Below the pieces are notes generated by a model. It made no database searches. It was not told where the DNA came from and saw only the letters and a program-made list of their open reading frames with translations. Positions 43,005 through 51,437 of a stretch of 64,000 bases of DNA are shown here, piece by piece (position 1 is the first letter of the stretch; each line of letters begins with the position of its first letter). A program made the position numbers and the translations under genes. Source of the stretch: JBDHWG01 sp046328505 (GTDB lineage: Bacteria; Chloroflexota; Anaerolineae; Epilineales; JAHCIE01); NCBI GenBank assembly GCA_046328505.1, contig JAXLWL010000006.1, positions 1 through 64,000 of the forward strand. The letters are read 5' to 3'.

Positions 43005-43090
43005 AAATGGGCGTTACCCATATCGTGTTCTCCTGACCGAAGCTCCGCCTAGTATACCTGCTGGATGGAAAGGCGGCAAGCGTGCGTGTG

Positions 43091-43099
43091 TGGTATAAT
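43091..43099 (+). promoter_or_regulatory. Extended -10 promoter of the acyl-CoA dehydrogenase gene
   Basis: TGGTATAAT is a consensus -10 with the TGn extension and no clear -35. The start codon is about 25 nt downstream of it. Confidence 0.6.
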
Positions 43100-43123
43100 G
43101 AAGATGAGAGAAGGAGGACAACC

Positions 43124-44782
43124 ATGAAGTCCCGTGAGTTCGCGGCCCAGCCGCCGGACGTTGTTCTCAACCAACCGCCCCCGCTAGAGAACTACAACCT
43201 ATACGCCCATGACACCCCGTTGCGTGAAGCCGTGCAGCGCGAGGGGGGTGGGTGGATCGAGGCGCAGGCGTGCGACTTCGGCGCGCTGCTCGGCCGCGCC
43301 GAGACCCTACGCCTCGGCCAACTCGCGAACGAGTATACGCCCGTTCTCCATAGCTACGACCGCTTCGGACGCCGCATAGACGAGGTCGAGTACCACCCCG
43401 CCTACCATGAGCAGATGCGAATGGGGGTCGAGTGGGGGCTGCACTCGCTGCCATGGACGAGCGAACGCCCCGGCGCGCACGTCGCCCGCGCCGCCCTCGA
43501 CATGCTGCGGCACCAGATCGACGAGGGGCCGAGCTGTCCCATCACCATGACCTTCGCCGTTATTCCCGCTCTGCGGCTGCAGCCGGACGTCGCCGCCGAG
43601 TGGGAGCCGCGGGCGCTCTCGACCGAGTATGATCCGCGGTTCATCCCGGCGCCTGAGAAGCGCGGTGTCATCTTCGGGATGTCGATGACCGAGCGACAGG
43701 GCGGCTCGGATGTGCAGTCCAACACGACACGCGCCGAGCCAACAGGCGCGCCCGGCGCGTACCGCCTGACCGGCCACAAGTGGTTCTGTTCCGCCCCGAT
43801 GTGCGATGCCTTCCTCGTGCTGGCCCAGGCGCCCGGCGGCCTATCGTGTTTCCTCCTTCCGCGCTGGACGCCGGACGGCGAGCGGAACGCCTTCCACATC
43901 CTGCGCCTCAAGGAGAAGGTCGGCAACCGCTCCAACGCCTCTAGCGAGATCGAGTTTCGCGGCGCGTGGGCGCGCATGATCGGCGAGGAAGGCCGCGGCG
44001 TGGCGACGATTATCGAGATGGTGCGCCACACCCGCCTCGACTGTGCCCTTGGCTCGGCCGCGACCCTCCGCCGGGCGGTGGCCGAGGCGACACACCACGC
44101 GGCGTACCGCTACGCCTTCAGCCGCCGCCTGATCGACCAGCCGCTCATGCAGAACGTCCTGGCCGACCTGTGCCTGGAGTCTGAGGCGTCGACGGCCCTG
44201 GCGATTCGACTGGCGCGCGGCTTCGATCAGGCCGTGACGAGTGAGAGCGAGACCCTGTTCACGCGCATCGTCACCGCCGTCGCGAAGTACTGGATTACCA
44301 AGCGCGCCATCGCCGGTGTCACCGAGGCGCTGGAATGCCTGGGCGGAAACGGGTTCGTGGAGGAGTCGCCGATGGCGCGTCTCTACCGCGACGTGCCGGT
44401 CAACTCGATCTGGGAGGGGTCCGGCAACGTGCAGTGCCTGGATGTTCTGCGGGCAGCGCGCAAGGAGCCGTCGACGGTGGCGGCGCTGTTGGACGAGGTG
44501 CGTCTCGCCCAGGGCGCGAACCCCGACTTCGACCAGCTTCTGCGGCGGCTGGAGCGCGAGCTGATGAACCCCGAAGACGCCGAGGCGCGCGCCCGCCGCG
44601 TCGTGGAGGATATGGCCCTGGCGCTCGAAGCGTCGCTGCTCTTGCGCCACGCTCCGGCCGCCGTGAGCGACGCGTTCTGCGCGGCTCGCTTCGCGGCGGA
44701 GGCGCGGCTGGCATTTGGCGCGATACCTGCGGGCATGGACTTTGCAGCTATAATTGAACGGTCTCGACCCCAACTAAATTAG
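43124..44782 (+). CDS. AidB-like acyl-CoA dehydrogenase
   Basis: A 552-residue flavoprotein of the large (AidB-type) ACAD group. An extra N-terminal domain of about 150 residues is followed by the FAD-binding core: FGMSMTERQGGSDVQSNTT and TGHKWFCSAPMCDAFLVL, then the C-terminal four-helix bundle with CLGGNGFVEESPMARLYRD and WEGSGNVQCLDVL. AidB proteins are damage-linked and bind DNA, but many relatives are ordinary acyl-CoA dehydrogenases; which applies here is not clear. The ATG has AGGAGG 8 nt upstream. Downstream molbindin starts 15 nt after its stop. Confidence 0.88.
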   Translation: MKSREFAAQPPDVVLNQPPPLENYNLYAHDTPLREAVQREGGGWIEAQACDFGALLGRAETLRLGQLANEYTPVLHSYDRFGRRIDEVEYHPAYHEQMRMGVEWGLHSLPWTSERPGAHVARAALDMLRHQIDEGPSCPITMTFAVIPALRLQPDVAAEWEPRALSTEYDPRFIPAPEKRGVIFGMSMTERQGGSDVQSNTTRAEPTGAPGAYRLTGHKWFCSAPMCDAFLVLAQAPGGLSCFLLPRWTPDGERNAFHILRLKEKVGNRSNASSEIEFRGAWARMIGEEGRGVATIIEMVRHTRLDCALGSAATLRRAVAEATHHAAYRYAFSRRLIDQPLMQNVLADLCLESEASTALAIRLARGFDQAVTSESETLFTRIVTAVAKYWITKRAIAGVTEALECLGGNGFVEESPMARLYRDVPVNSIWEGSGNVQCLDVLRAARKEPSTVAALLDEVRLAQGANPDFDQLLRRLERELMNPEDAEARARRVVEDMALALEASLLLRHAPAAVSDAFCAARFAAEARLAFGAIPAGMDFAAIIERSRPQLN

Positions 44783-44797
44783 CATAGGAGGCTTATC

Positions 44798-45010
44798 GTG
44801 GCACTCAGCGCGCGAAACCAACTCAAGGGTACAGTCAAGTCGGTCAAGGAAGGCGTCGTGACGGCGGAAGTTGTCGTTGGCCTGCCAAGCGGCGAGGAAA
44901 TTGTATCCGTCATCACCGTTGATTCGGTCCACCGCCTTGGCCTCAAGCCGGGCATGCCGATCACGGCGATTATCAAGGCCACTGAGGTCCTTCTCTCGAC
45001 GGAGAGCTAA
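44798..45010 (+). CDS. mop: Molbindin-like TOBE-domain protein
   Basis: A 70-residue single TOBE domain: ARNQLKGTVKSVKEGVVTAEVVVGLPSGEEIVSVIT (in parts) and VHRLGLKPGMPITAIIKATEVLL match Mop, which binds molybdate or tungstate as oligomers in the cytosol. The start is a GTG with AGGAGG upstream. It is an orphan: no modABC or molybdopterin genes are in the window. It lies between the acyl-CoA dehydrogenase and ndk in what appears to be one operon. Confidence 0.9.
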   Translation: MALSARNQLKGTVKSVKEGVVTAEVVVGLPSGEEIVSVITVDSVHRLGLKPGMPITAIIKATEVLLSTES

Positions 45011-45030
45011 CGCACACTGGAGACTACATC

Positions 45031-45480
45031 GTGGAACGCACCCTCTTTCTAGTCAAGCCCGACGGCGTGCAGCGCGGGCTCATTGGCGAAATCATTGGCC
45101 GCCTGGAGCAGCGCGGCCTGAAGCTCGTAGGCATGAAGTTCATGCAGGTTCCGCAATCCCTGGCTGAGGAGCACTATGCCATTCACAAGGGCAAGCCCTT
45201 CTACCCAGGCCTGATCGAGTACATCACCTCGTCGCCCGTGGTCGCCTGCGTATGGGAAGGTCCCCGCGCCATCGAGATTGTGCGGCAAACGGTGGGAAGC
45301 ACGCGCCCCCACGAGGCCGCACCCGGCAGCATCCGCGCCGACCTCGCCGTGATGGTCGGCCGCAACCTGGTCCACGCCTCCGACGGCCCCGAGACTGCCC
45401 AGACCGAAGTCGCCCTCTGGTTCAAGCCGGAGGAGCTGGCGGACTGGGAGCGCGCCCTCGACAAGTGGATCCTGGAATAA
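45031..45480 (+). CDS. ndk: Nucleoside-diphosphate kinase
   Basis: A 149-residue NDK. ERTLFLVKPDGVQRGLIGEII at the start, MVGRNLVHASDGPETA with the phosphorylated His115, and the length all match. It balances NTP and dNTP pools. The start is a GTG in the same operon as molbindin (20 nt gap). A hairpin terminator follows. Confidence 0.97.
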   Translation: MERTLFLVKPDGVQRGLIGEIIGRLEQRGLKLVGMKFMQVPQSLAEEHYAIHKGKPFYPGLIEYITSSPVVACVWEGPRAIEIVRQTVGSTRPHEAAPGSIRADLAVMVGRNLVHASDGPETAQTEVALWFKPEELADWERALDKWILE

Positions 45481-45503
45481 ACGAACGCCGCCGATAGAAG
45501 CTG

Positions 45504-45547
45504 ACGGACGATCGGGCCTTTGAAAGACCAGATCGTCCGTCTCATTT
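45504..45547 (+). terminator. Terminator after ndk
   Basis: A perfect 10-bp stem (45504-45513 with 45531-45540) closes a 17-nt loop and is followed by CTCATTT. It helps place the start of the next gene after it. Confidence 0.6.
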
Positions 45548-45558
45548 GGCCTGCTACT

Positions 45559-46323
45559 ATGCCCTTCTTCACCCACCGCGGCCATCGCCTGCAATTCCGC
45601 ACGCAGGGCAGCGGCCCGCTCATGTTGATTCCGCCCGGCAATACGGCGTCCTCGGCGCTGCACGAGGGAGAGTTGGCGCACTTCGGCCAACGCTACCACG
45701 CCGTGTCGCTCGATTTCGTCGGTACCGGCCAGTCAGACCGTCTCGAACGGTGGCCGTTGAGCTGGTGGGAAGACGGCGCGCGCGACGCCGCTGCGCTGAT
45801 AGAGCATCTCGGCTATCAGCGCGCTATTGTGATAGGCACGAGCGGCGGCGGCATCGTCGCCCTGCTCATGGGTCTCCTGGCCCCCGACCGGGTCGCGACG
45901 ATCATCGCGGATAGCTGCGTCGCCGGGCTGTCCGCGGAGGCCTTGCGCGCGTCGGTGGCCGGTCGGCAGTGGGAGATGGAACACGGCGGAGGTTTCTGGC
46001 GGATCGCACACGGGGATGACTGGCGCGAGGTCGTCAGCGCCGATAGTAATCTGCTACTGCGCTGGGCCGAGCGCGGCGGCGTCGATTGGTTCCCACGCGG
46101 CCTATCGGCGATTCGGTGCCCCGTTTTGTTGACGGCCAGCCTCACCGATAGCCTGCTGCCCGATGTGGCCGTGCAGGTGCCGATGATGGCGCACGAGATC
46201 GAACAGGGTCATGCCTTCCTCGTCAACTACGGTGACCACCCGTTCATGTGGAGCCACCCGGATGAGTTTCGGAGCATTGCCGCCTGGTTCCTGAATCGTA
46301 TCACTGCCCCGTCTTCAGGTTGA
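45559..46323 (+). CDS. Alpha/beta hydrolase
   Basis: A 254-residue cytosolic hydrolase. LMLIPPGNTASS holds the oxyanion loop, the nucleophile is Ser95 in VIGTSGGGIVAL, the acid is in LLTASLTDSLLP and the His in NYGDHPFMW. The substrate is unknown. The ATG is chosen because an in-frame TTG at 45520 lies in the loop of the ndk terminator; no strong ribosome-binding site is visible for either. Its 3' end overlaps the convergent GT-C-like gene by 23 bp. Confidence 0.82.
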   Translation: MPFFTHRGHRLQFRTQGSGPLMLIPPGNTASSALHEGELAHFGQRYHAVSLDFVGTGQSDRLERWPLSWWEDGARDAAALIEHLGYQRAIVIGTSGGGIVALLMGLLAPDRVATIIADSCVAGLSAEALRASVAGRQWEMEHGGGFWRIAHGDDWREVVSADSNLLLRWAERGGVDWFPRGLSAIRCPVLLTASLTDSLLPDVAVQVPMMAHEIEQGHAFLVNYGDHPFMWSHPDEFRSIAAWFLNRITAPSSG

Positions 46324-48505
46324 GGCCGCGGACGACGAAGCTCAGCGTCCGCGTGTCTTCCATGCCGTAGTCGGACGGGTGAAAGTTCCCCGCTTCCAGC
46401 GCCAGCGTCACCGTCTGCCCACCCGCCGCCAGAGTCAGCGGAACATCCACCGTCTGCCCCTCCCGTACCTCCACGGTTCGCGTCTCATCGCCGAGTTGCA
46501 CCCGAAGGCGGCCAGCGGACCCCACGCCGCTCGCCGCTGTCGGGTCGTGCATCTGCCCCATCGTGATCTGTAGAACAGCCGGCTGCGCCGTCGGCGAGAC
46601 AATGTACAGCGACGACGGAGACTGCGCCCACCGCTCGCCCTGGTCGCGCTCCTCCCAGCCGTCGCGCATCTCCATGGTGAGAGCAATCGGTGCGGCGTTC
46701 GCCGGAATGGCGTAGACAGTCGCCATATCATCGTCGGCGATAGGCGCCACATCAGGCAAGGCCGCGTCAACGAAGGCGTGGGACACCTTGTACATCCAGG
46801 AGCCTGGCTTGAGGTCGTTGAAGTCGGGGAACTCCGGCTTCGCCTTGTGCAGGACGACATAGCGGTAGCCGTTGCGCGCCAGTTCATACTGAGCATTCGT
46901 AAAGCAGCTTATCTTATCGCCGTTGATCTTCACATCCCCGGGGGTCTGGTCATCGGCATACCAGCACGGGAACAGAGGATGCTCATGATAGACGAACGAG
47001 AGGTAGCCCGCCGCGATCCCCTTGCCGTGGGTCATCTGATCGAGCTGGTAGTAGGCCGTGTACGGGATCCACCACTCCGGGTACGGCTCGTGCGTGCGGA
47101 GCGGCAGGTCGAACACGCCATAGCGCTCCGGGTCGGCGGCGATCTGTTGGTAGAACGCCGGCGGCGGCCGCAGCGCCTCCTGCGGCCACGGTCCCGGCCA
47201 CGCAGGGATCAGCACCAGCAGGGCTGCCGCAACCACCGTGGCGTTGCGCCAACGCGGCCAGCGCGTCGTAAGCCAGGCGAGCCCATACCCGGCCAGCACC
47301 GCCAGGACGACAGACCCCAGCATCATGAATCGCCCCGGCGTGCGCATGAACGACAGGCCGGGCAGGCTGGTGATGAAGGCGTACGGCAGCAGGACGGGCA
47401 AGTTGTACTTGGTGAATGTGCGTTCCCCGAGAATGCTGAGCTGAGCGCCGAGCGCCAGCACCATACAGATCGTCAGCAACACCGCCCACCAGCGTGTCTT
47501 GCGCCAGGCTGCAGCGACCCCGAGCAGGGCCAGCGCGAGGGGGATCCAGCCAACGTCGATAGCGCTCTCGATGGTCCACGGTATCTTGTACCTGGCAAGG
47601 ATGTCCAGGCTGGGTGCGGCGAGAAGGCGGCTGAAGCCCGTAGGCAAGAGGAATTGGATGGCGTCGGGCTGGAGGTACAGGGACCACTCGGTGCGGTTGA
47701 GCGCAATCTCGGGGTTGCCCGAAGCGCGGAGCGTTGCAAACAAGAATGGGCCGACGAGAATAGCTATGAGGGCAAGGAAGAGAATCTCTCGACGCGCCAG
47801 ATCGCGCCGCTTGCCCGCCGGCTGTATCCACGCGACCGCCCCGAAAAAGAAGATAGCCAGCATCACCTGGATGAAGTGCCAGCCCCCATGCAGCGTTGTC
47901 AGGAGCACGATGAAGGCTGTCACCGCGACCCACCCGACACTTCGAGCCGGGTCCAAGGCGCGCCGCCACGCCAGGAGCGCCAGGGGCAGCAGAGCAATGA
48001 AGACCTTGTCCATGTGCATGGGCAAGCCGCCCAACACCATCGGCGCCGTCATCAGGACCACGGCGCTGAACAAGGCGACAGGCCGATTCATGCCCAGGTC
48101 TCGCGCCAGGAGATACATGGCGACACCGGACAGCCACAGGCCAAGCAGCAACGTGGCATTGTACGCCGCCGCGAAGCCCAGCCCCCAAAACGGCAACGCC
48201 AACAGCCCCAGCAGGGGGCCGGGGCTTTGCGTCAGCATCGAAGTACCGATCGGGTAATATAGGAGATCGGCGTAGAACAGAGATTGGTGCCCGAGCAACG
48301 CCTCTTTGGCGTGCCAGAGCACCCAGATATTGAGCGGAATGTCCATCCCGCCGTCGCTAAGGACCTTCGTCGTGAAGTCGCGCGCCAGCGGCCAGGAGAG
48401 GGCCACGGCCAGAGCGAAGAGAGCGAGAACAACTGCGAGAAACCGACTGAAGTCGGCGGCACGAAATCGTCTCTTCGTAGTGACGACTTCAGTCGGTCTG
48501 ACCAT
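46301..48505 (-). CDS. GT-C-like multi-TM membrane protein
   Basis: A 734-residue protein. Residues 20-480 hold about 12 transmembrane helices, and an early conserved loop (DGGMDIPLNIWVLWHAKEAL, with the acidic pair) resembles the catalytic loop of GT-C glycosyltransferases that use lipid-linked sugars. Residues 480-734 are an extracytoplasmic beta-rich domain. It could be a glycosyltransferase or a flippase-like glycan protein. The ATG is 1 nt after the aminotransferase stop (coupled). Its first 20 residues are encoded by a palindromic element. Confidence 0.68.
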   Translation of the reverse strand: MVRPTEVVTTKRRFRAADFSRFLAVVLALFALAVALSWPLARDFTTKVLSDGGMDIPLNIWVLWHAKEALLGHQSLFYADLLYYPIGTSMLTQSPGPLLGLLALPFWGLGFAAAYNATLLLGLWLSGVAMYLLARDLGMNRPVALFSAVVLMTAPMVLGGLPMHMDKVFIALLPLALLAWRRALDPARSVGWVAVTAFIVLLTTLHGGWHFIQVMLAIFFFGAVAWIQPAGKRRDLARREILFLALIAILVGPFLFATLRASGNPEIALNRTEWSLYLQPDAIQFLLPTGFSRLLAAPSLDILARYKIPWTIESAIDVGWIPLALALLGVAAAWRKTRWWAVLLTICMVLALGAQLSILGERTFTKYNLPVLLPYAFITSLPGLSFMRTPGRFMMLGSVVLAVLAGYGLAWLTTRWPRWRNATVVAAALLVLIPAWPGPWPQEALRPPPAFYQQIAADPERYGVFDLPLRTHEPYPEWWIPYTAYYQLDQMTHGKGIAAGYLSFVYHEHPLFPCWYADDQTPGDVKINGDKISCFTNAQYELARNGYRYVVLHKAKPEFPDFNDLKPGSWMYKVSHAFVDAALPDVAPIADDDMATVYAIPANAAPIALTMEMRDGWEERDQGERWAQSPSSLYIVSPTAQPAVLQITMGQMHDPTAASGVGSAGRLRVQLGDETRTVEVREGQTVDVPLTLAAGGQTVTLALEAGNFHPSDYGMEDTRTLSFVVRGLNLKTGQ
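48442..48497. repeat. Palindromic element of ACCGACTGAAGTCG type inside a gene
   Basis: ACCGACTGAAGTCG and CGACTTCAGTCGGT are perfect 14-bp inverted arms around 28 bp. It lies within the first 22 codons of the GT-C-like gene and just after the aminotransferase gene. Confidence 0.75.
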
Positions 48506-48506
48506 C

Positions 48507-49670
48507 TCAGTCTTTCAATACCTCCGCAATGCGGTCGAGCGCCTTGCAGATATTCGGCAGAGAGTTGGCGTAGGACAGGCGCAGGTAGCCCTGGCCGTAC
48601 TTGCCGAACGACGTGCCCGACAGGCAGGCCACGCCGCCCTTCTGGAGCAGGTCCTCGGCCAGTTCCTCTGACTTGCGGCCGGTGCCTTCGATGTTGGGGA
48701 AGGCGTAGAACGCACCCTGTGGCATGGCGCACCTGATGCCCGGGATATTGTTCAGCCCCTGGACAATCACGTTGCGCCGCTCCAGGAATGCCGCGTTCAT
48801 CGCATCGACACTGTCCTGCGGGCCCGTCAATGCCTCGATGCCCGCGATCTGGGTAAACGCCGCGGTGCACGAGTTAGAGTTAATCATGAGCTGGGTCACG
48901 ACCTCGGCGATGTCCGGGCGCATGACTCCGTAGCCGAGCCGCCAGCCGGTCATCGCATACGTCTTCGAGAAGCCGTCGAGGATAATAGTCCGCTCCTGGA
49001 AGCCGGGCAAGCTGGCAATGCTGTGGTGCGCGCCATCGTAGATGATGCGGCTGTAGATCTCGTCGGACAGGATGATGATATCGGGGCGGTCGGCGAGAAT
49101 CTCCGCCAGGGTCTTGACATCCTGCTCCGTCATCACGCCGCCGGTGGGATTGGCCGGCGAGTTCAAGATAATCATGCGCGTGCGCGAGGTGATGCTGTCC
49201 CGAACATGGTCGAGATCGAGCCGGAAGTCATTCTCTATGGTCAGAGGCATCGGCACAGGCTTCGCGCCCGAGAAGCTAATCATCGACTCATAGATGGGGA
49301 AGCCGGGGTTGGGGTACAGCACCTCATCACCGTCCTGCGTCAGGGCCAGCAGGGCGTAGAACATCACCGGCTTGCCGCCCGGCGTGACCACGACCATGTT
49401 CGGGTCGACCTTGATACCCCGCGTGCTGCCGATGTACTCGGCGATGGCTGCGCGGAACTCCGGGATGCCCGCCGCGGCCGTATAGTGCGTATAGCCGCCC
49501 TGAAGCGCCCGCACCCCGGCGTCGATGATGTTCGCCGGGGTGTCGAAGTCCGGCTCGCCAATCTCTAGATGAATCACCTCGTGGCCCTGGGCCTCCAGGG
49601 CGCGCGCCTTGGCCAGGACTTTGAACGCCGTCTCCGTCCCAAGCCGGCTCATTCGCTCGGCAGTCTGCAT
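48507..49670 (-). CDS. Class I PLP-dependent aminotransferase (aspartate type)
   Basis: A 387-residue fold-type I enzyme. HLEIGEPDFDTP, TPGGKPVMFYALLAL, NSPANPTGGVM and the Schiff-base region DGFSKTYAMTGWRLGYG are in order, and the C-terminal Arg site lies in GYLRLSYANS. It fits the I-gamma aspartate/glutamine-related group; the substrate may be aspartate, alanine or an aromatic amino acid. It is directly upstream of and coupled to the GT-C-like gene. Confidence 0.93.
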   Translation of the reverse strand: MQTAERMSRLGTETAFKVLAKARALEAQGHEVIHLEIGEPDFDTPANIIDAGVRALQGGYTHYTAAAGIPEFRAAIAEYIGSTRGIKVDPNMVVVTPGGKPVMFYALLALTQDGDEVLYPNPGFPIYESMISFSGAKPVPMPLTIENDFRLDLDHVRDSITSRTRMIILNSPANPTGGVMTEQDVKTLAEILADRPDIIILSDEIYSRIIYDGAHHSIASLPGFQERTIILDGFSKTYAMTGWRLGYGVMRPDIAEVVTQLMINSNSCTAAFTQIAGIEALTGPQDSVDAMNAAFLERRNVIVQGLNNIPGIRCAMPQGAFYAFPNIEGTGRKSEELAEDLLQKGGVACLSGTSFGKYGQGYLRLSYANSLPNICKALDRIAEVLKD

Positions 49671-49730
49671 ACATCCTCCTCGATGGCAGCATTCGCAATT
49701 GTCGTGGGATAATGAGTCCCGACGGTAATT

Positions 49731-51434
49731 CTACTCAAATTCGTCTGCGGAGCGTGGCGCGACGTGTAACGTCCGCTCGCCGCTATATGTGACCAGCCCC
49801 GGCCCACCGCCCTTCAGCCGCCGCACCCGCCGCACGTCCGTCACGTCCACCGCGACGCTCGTCGAGCCGCGTGACGCCGAGTAGTACGCGGCCAGGCTCG
49901 CCGCCGCCTCTATCGTCGTCTCCGGCGCCAAGCGCCCCTCCGTCTTGACAATCACGTGGGCTCCAGGCACGGCGCGCGCGTGGAGCCACAGGTCATGGCC
50001 GGCGGCGCGCTCAAACGTCACGTGTTCATTCTGGCGGCTGTTTCGCCCGACCAGGATCGTCACCCCGTCCGGCGATGTGACCTCGATGGGCGGGGCGGGC
50101 CGCGCTCCGCCGCGCGTCGTCGGCCCGCGCTCGCCGACCAGCGCCGCTACCTGGGTGTGGACCGCGTCGATTTCGGGGCGGTTCTCCGCCAGCGCCAGGT
50201 CCGTGGCAAGCTGCTGCAGCGTCGCGAGGTTGACGTCGACACTCTCCAGCCGCGTCTCGATGTCGGCGGCCGCACGCTTCGACCGTTCATAGTCGCGGAA
50301 CATGCGCTGAGCATTCTCGACCGGGGTCAGCGTCGGATCGAGGGGAATCGTTAACGGCCCGTCGCCGGTATCAGGGATAGTCAGCTCGCGAGCGCCCGGC
50401 GGCACCGCTGACGCATAGGCCAGGAGCCACTCGCCCCACACGCGGCGCTGCTCAACGGCGTCCGGCGGCAGGACTTCGCGCTCCAGGGCAGCGCGCTGCC
50501 GCTCGGCGCGTTCCAGCGCGCCGTTAATCATCACCTGCACCCGCCTACGCGCTGCCGCGTAGGAATCTCGCCCCACCTGGCTGCTGTAGTAGGCTGCGAT
50601 GGCAGCGCTCAAGCTCGGCGCCGGCTCACCATTCAGGTGGGTCAGGGCGTAGGGTGCGAACTCGACAACTGCGTCATCCTCGCGCACCTGGCTGGGCGCC
50701 CACGCGCCGCCGTCGGTAAGGGGGCCGCACACCTCACCCATCGCCGCAAGCACCGGCGACAGGCGTTCCACATCACCCACGGTCGCCTCGGCGTCGCCTA
50801 CCGCGCGAAACGCGATCTCGCGCGCCGCCAGTGGGCTAAGACCGCGCAAGCCGTTGAGCAGCGTCCGCCACAGCGAGCGATCCGCCGACGCACCCGCCAG
50901 CAACAGATCGAGCTGTGGCTCGGCCATCTCGTCCGGCGCCGGGCGCTCGATGGGTGGCGGCGGGATATAGGTCTGCCTGGGCAACACGACGCGAGCGCGC
51001 GTCATCTCCGGGGTGATGCGCCGCGCGCTATCACGAATTGTGTTCGTGGCGTCGAGCAGGATGAGGTTACTGAGCCGGCCCATGATCTCCGCTACGAGGC
51101 GGCTCGGCCCCTCTGCTCCCTCAAAGTCGAGGACGAGGATACGCTCCCATTTCGGTGTCGAAATGTCGACAAGCCGCGCCCCCTTGAGGTACTTGCGCAG
51201 CATCAGCAGGAATGGCGTTTCCTTCTCGACACCTCGACGGCCCTTCTCCTCGGTCAAATGAACGCGCGCCGTCTGCGGGTCGGCGGAGAGGAGCAGGTAG
51301 TCGCGCCGCCCATGATACAGTTCCAGCGCCAGTGTCAATGGGTCCACCGGCACGACGGCCTGCACGCGTCCGCCTGCGAGCGAACCGCGAAGCTCGTCAG
51401 CCAGCGCCGCCAGCGTCAGTGCGTCGAGTGGCAC
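49731..51434 (-). CDS. rqcH: RqcH/NFACT (Rqc2 homologue)
   Basis: A 567-residue protein. The NFACT-N domain begins MPLDALTLAALADELRGSL and contains EIMGRLSNLILLD; the helix-hairpin-helix and coiled-coil middle (DYERSKRAAADIETRLESVD) and the NFACT-R domain (VTILVGRNSRQNEHVTFERA, then DLWLHARAVPGAHVI) follow. RqcH adds alanine tails to nascent chains on split 50S ribosomes as part of ribosome rescue. It starts 3 nt after the MFS stop and is likely co-transcribed with it. Confidence 0.93.
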   Translation of the reverse strand: MPLDALTLAALADELRGSLAGGRVQAVVPVDPLTLALELYHGRRDYLLLSADPQTARVHLTEEKGRRGVEKETPFLLMLRKYLKGARLVDISTPKWERILVLDFEGAEGPSRLVAEIMGRLSNLILLDATNTIRDSARRITPEMTRARVVLPRQTYIPPPPIERPAPDEMAEPQLDLLLAGASADRSLWRTLLNGLRGLSPLAAREIAFRAVGDAEATVGDVERLSPVLAAMGEVCGPLTDGGAWAPSQVREDDAVVEFAPYALTHLNGEPAPSLSAAIAAYYSSQVGRDSYAAARRRVQVMINGALERAERQRAALEREVLPPDAVEQRRVWGEWLLAYASAVPPGARELTIPDTGDGPLTIPLDPTLTPVENAQRMFRDYERSKRAAADIETRLESVDVNLATLQQLATDLALAENRPEIDAVHTQVAALVGERGPTTRGGARPAPPIEVTSPDGVTILVGRNSRQNEHVTFERAAGHDLWLHARAVPGAHVIVKTEGRLAPETTIEAAASLAAYYSASRGSTSVAVDVTDVRRVRRLKGGGPGLVTYSGERTLHVAPRSADEFE

Positions 51435-51437
51435 GGC

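Larger units (their letters stand above)
42739..43123. other. Gene-free stretch dominated by repeats
   Basis: Apart from the nested repeats, the 385-bp gap holds only the promoter of the acyl-CoA dehydrogenase gene near its right end. Confidence 0.7.

Noticed and set aside
42739..43170. A 144-codon upstream extension of the secreted hydrolase
   Set aside because: It runs through palindromic repeats and ends in a charged, patternless sequence; the signal peptide starts at the later ATG.
45520..45558. A TTG start giving 13 more residues to the alpha/beta hydrolase
   Set aside because: The TTG lies in the loop of the ndk terminator hairpin and has no ribosome-binding site.
46778..48262. A 494-codon plus-strand frame opposite the GT-C-like gene
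   Set aside because: The translation is Arg/Gln/His-rich and without pattern, typical of antisense frames; the minus-strand frame has clear membrane helices.
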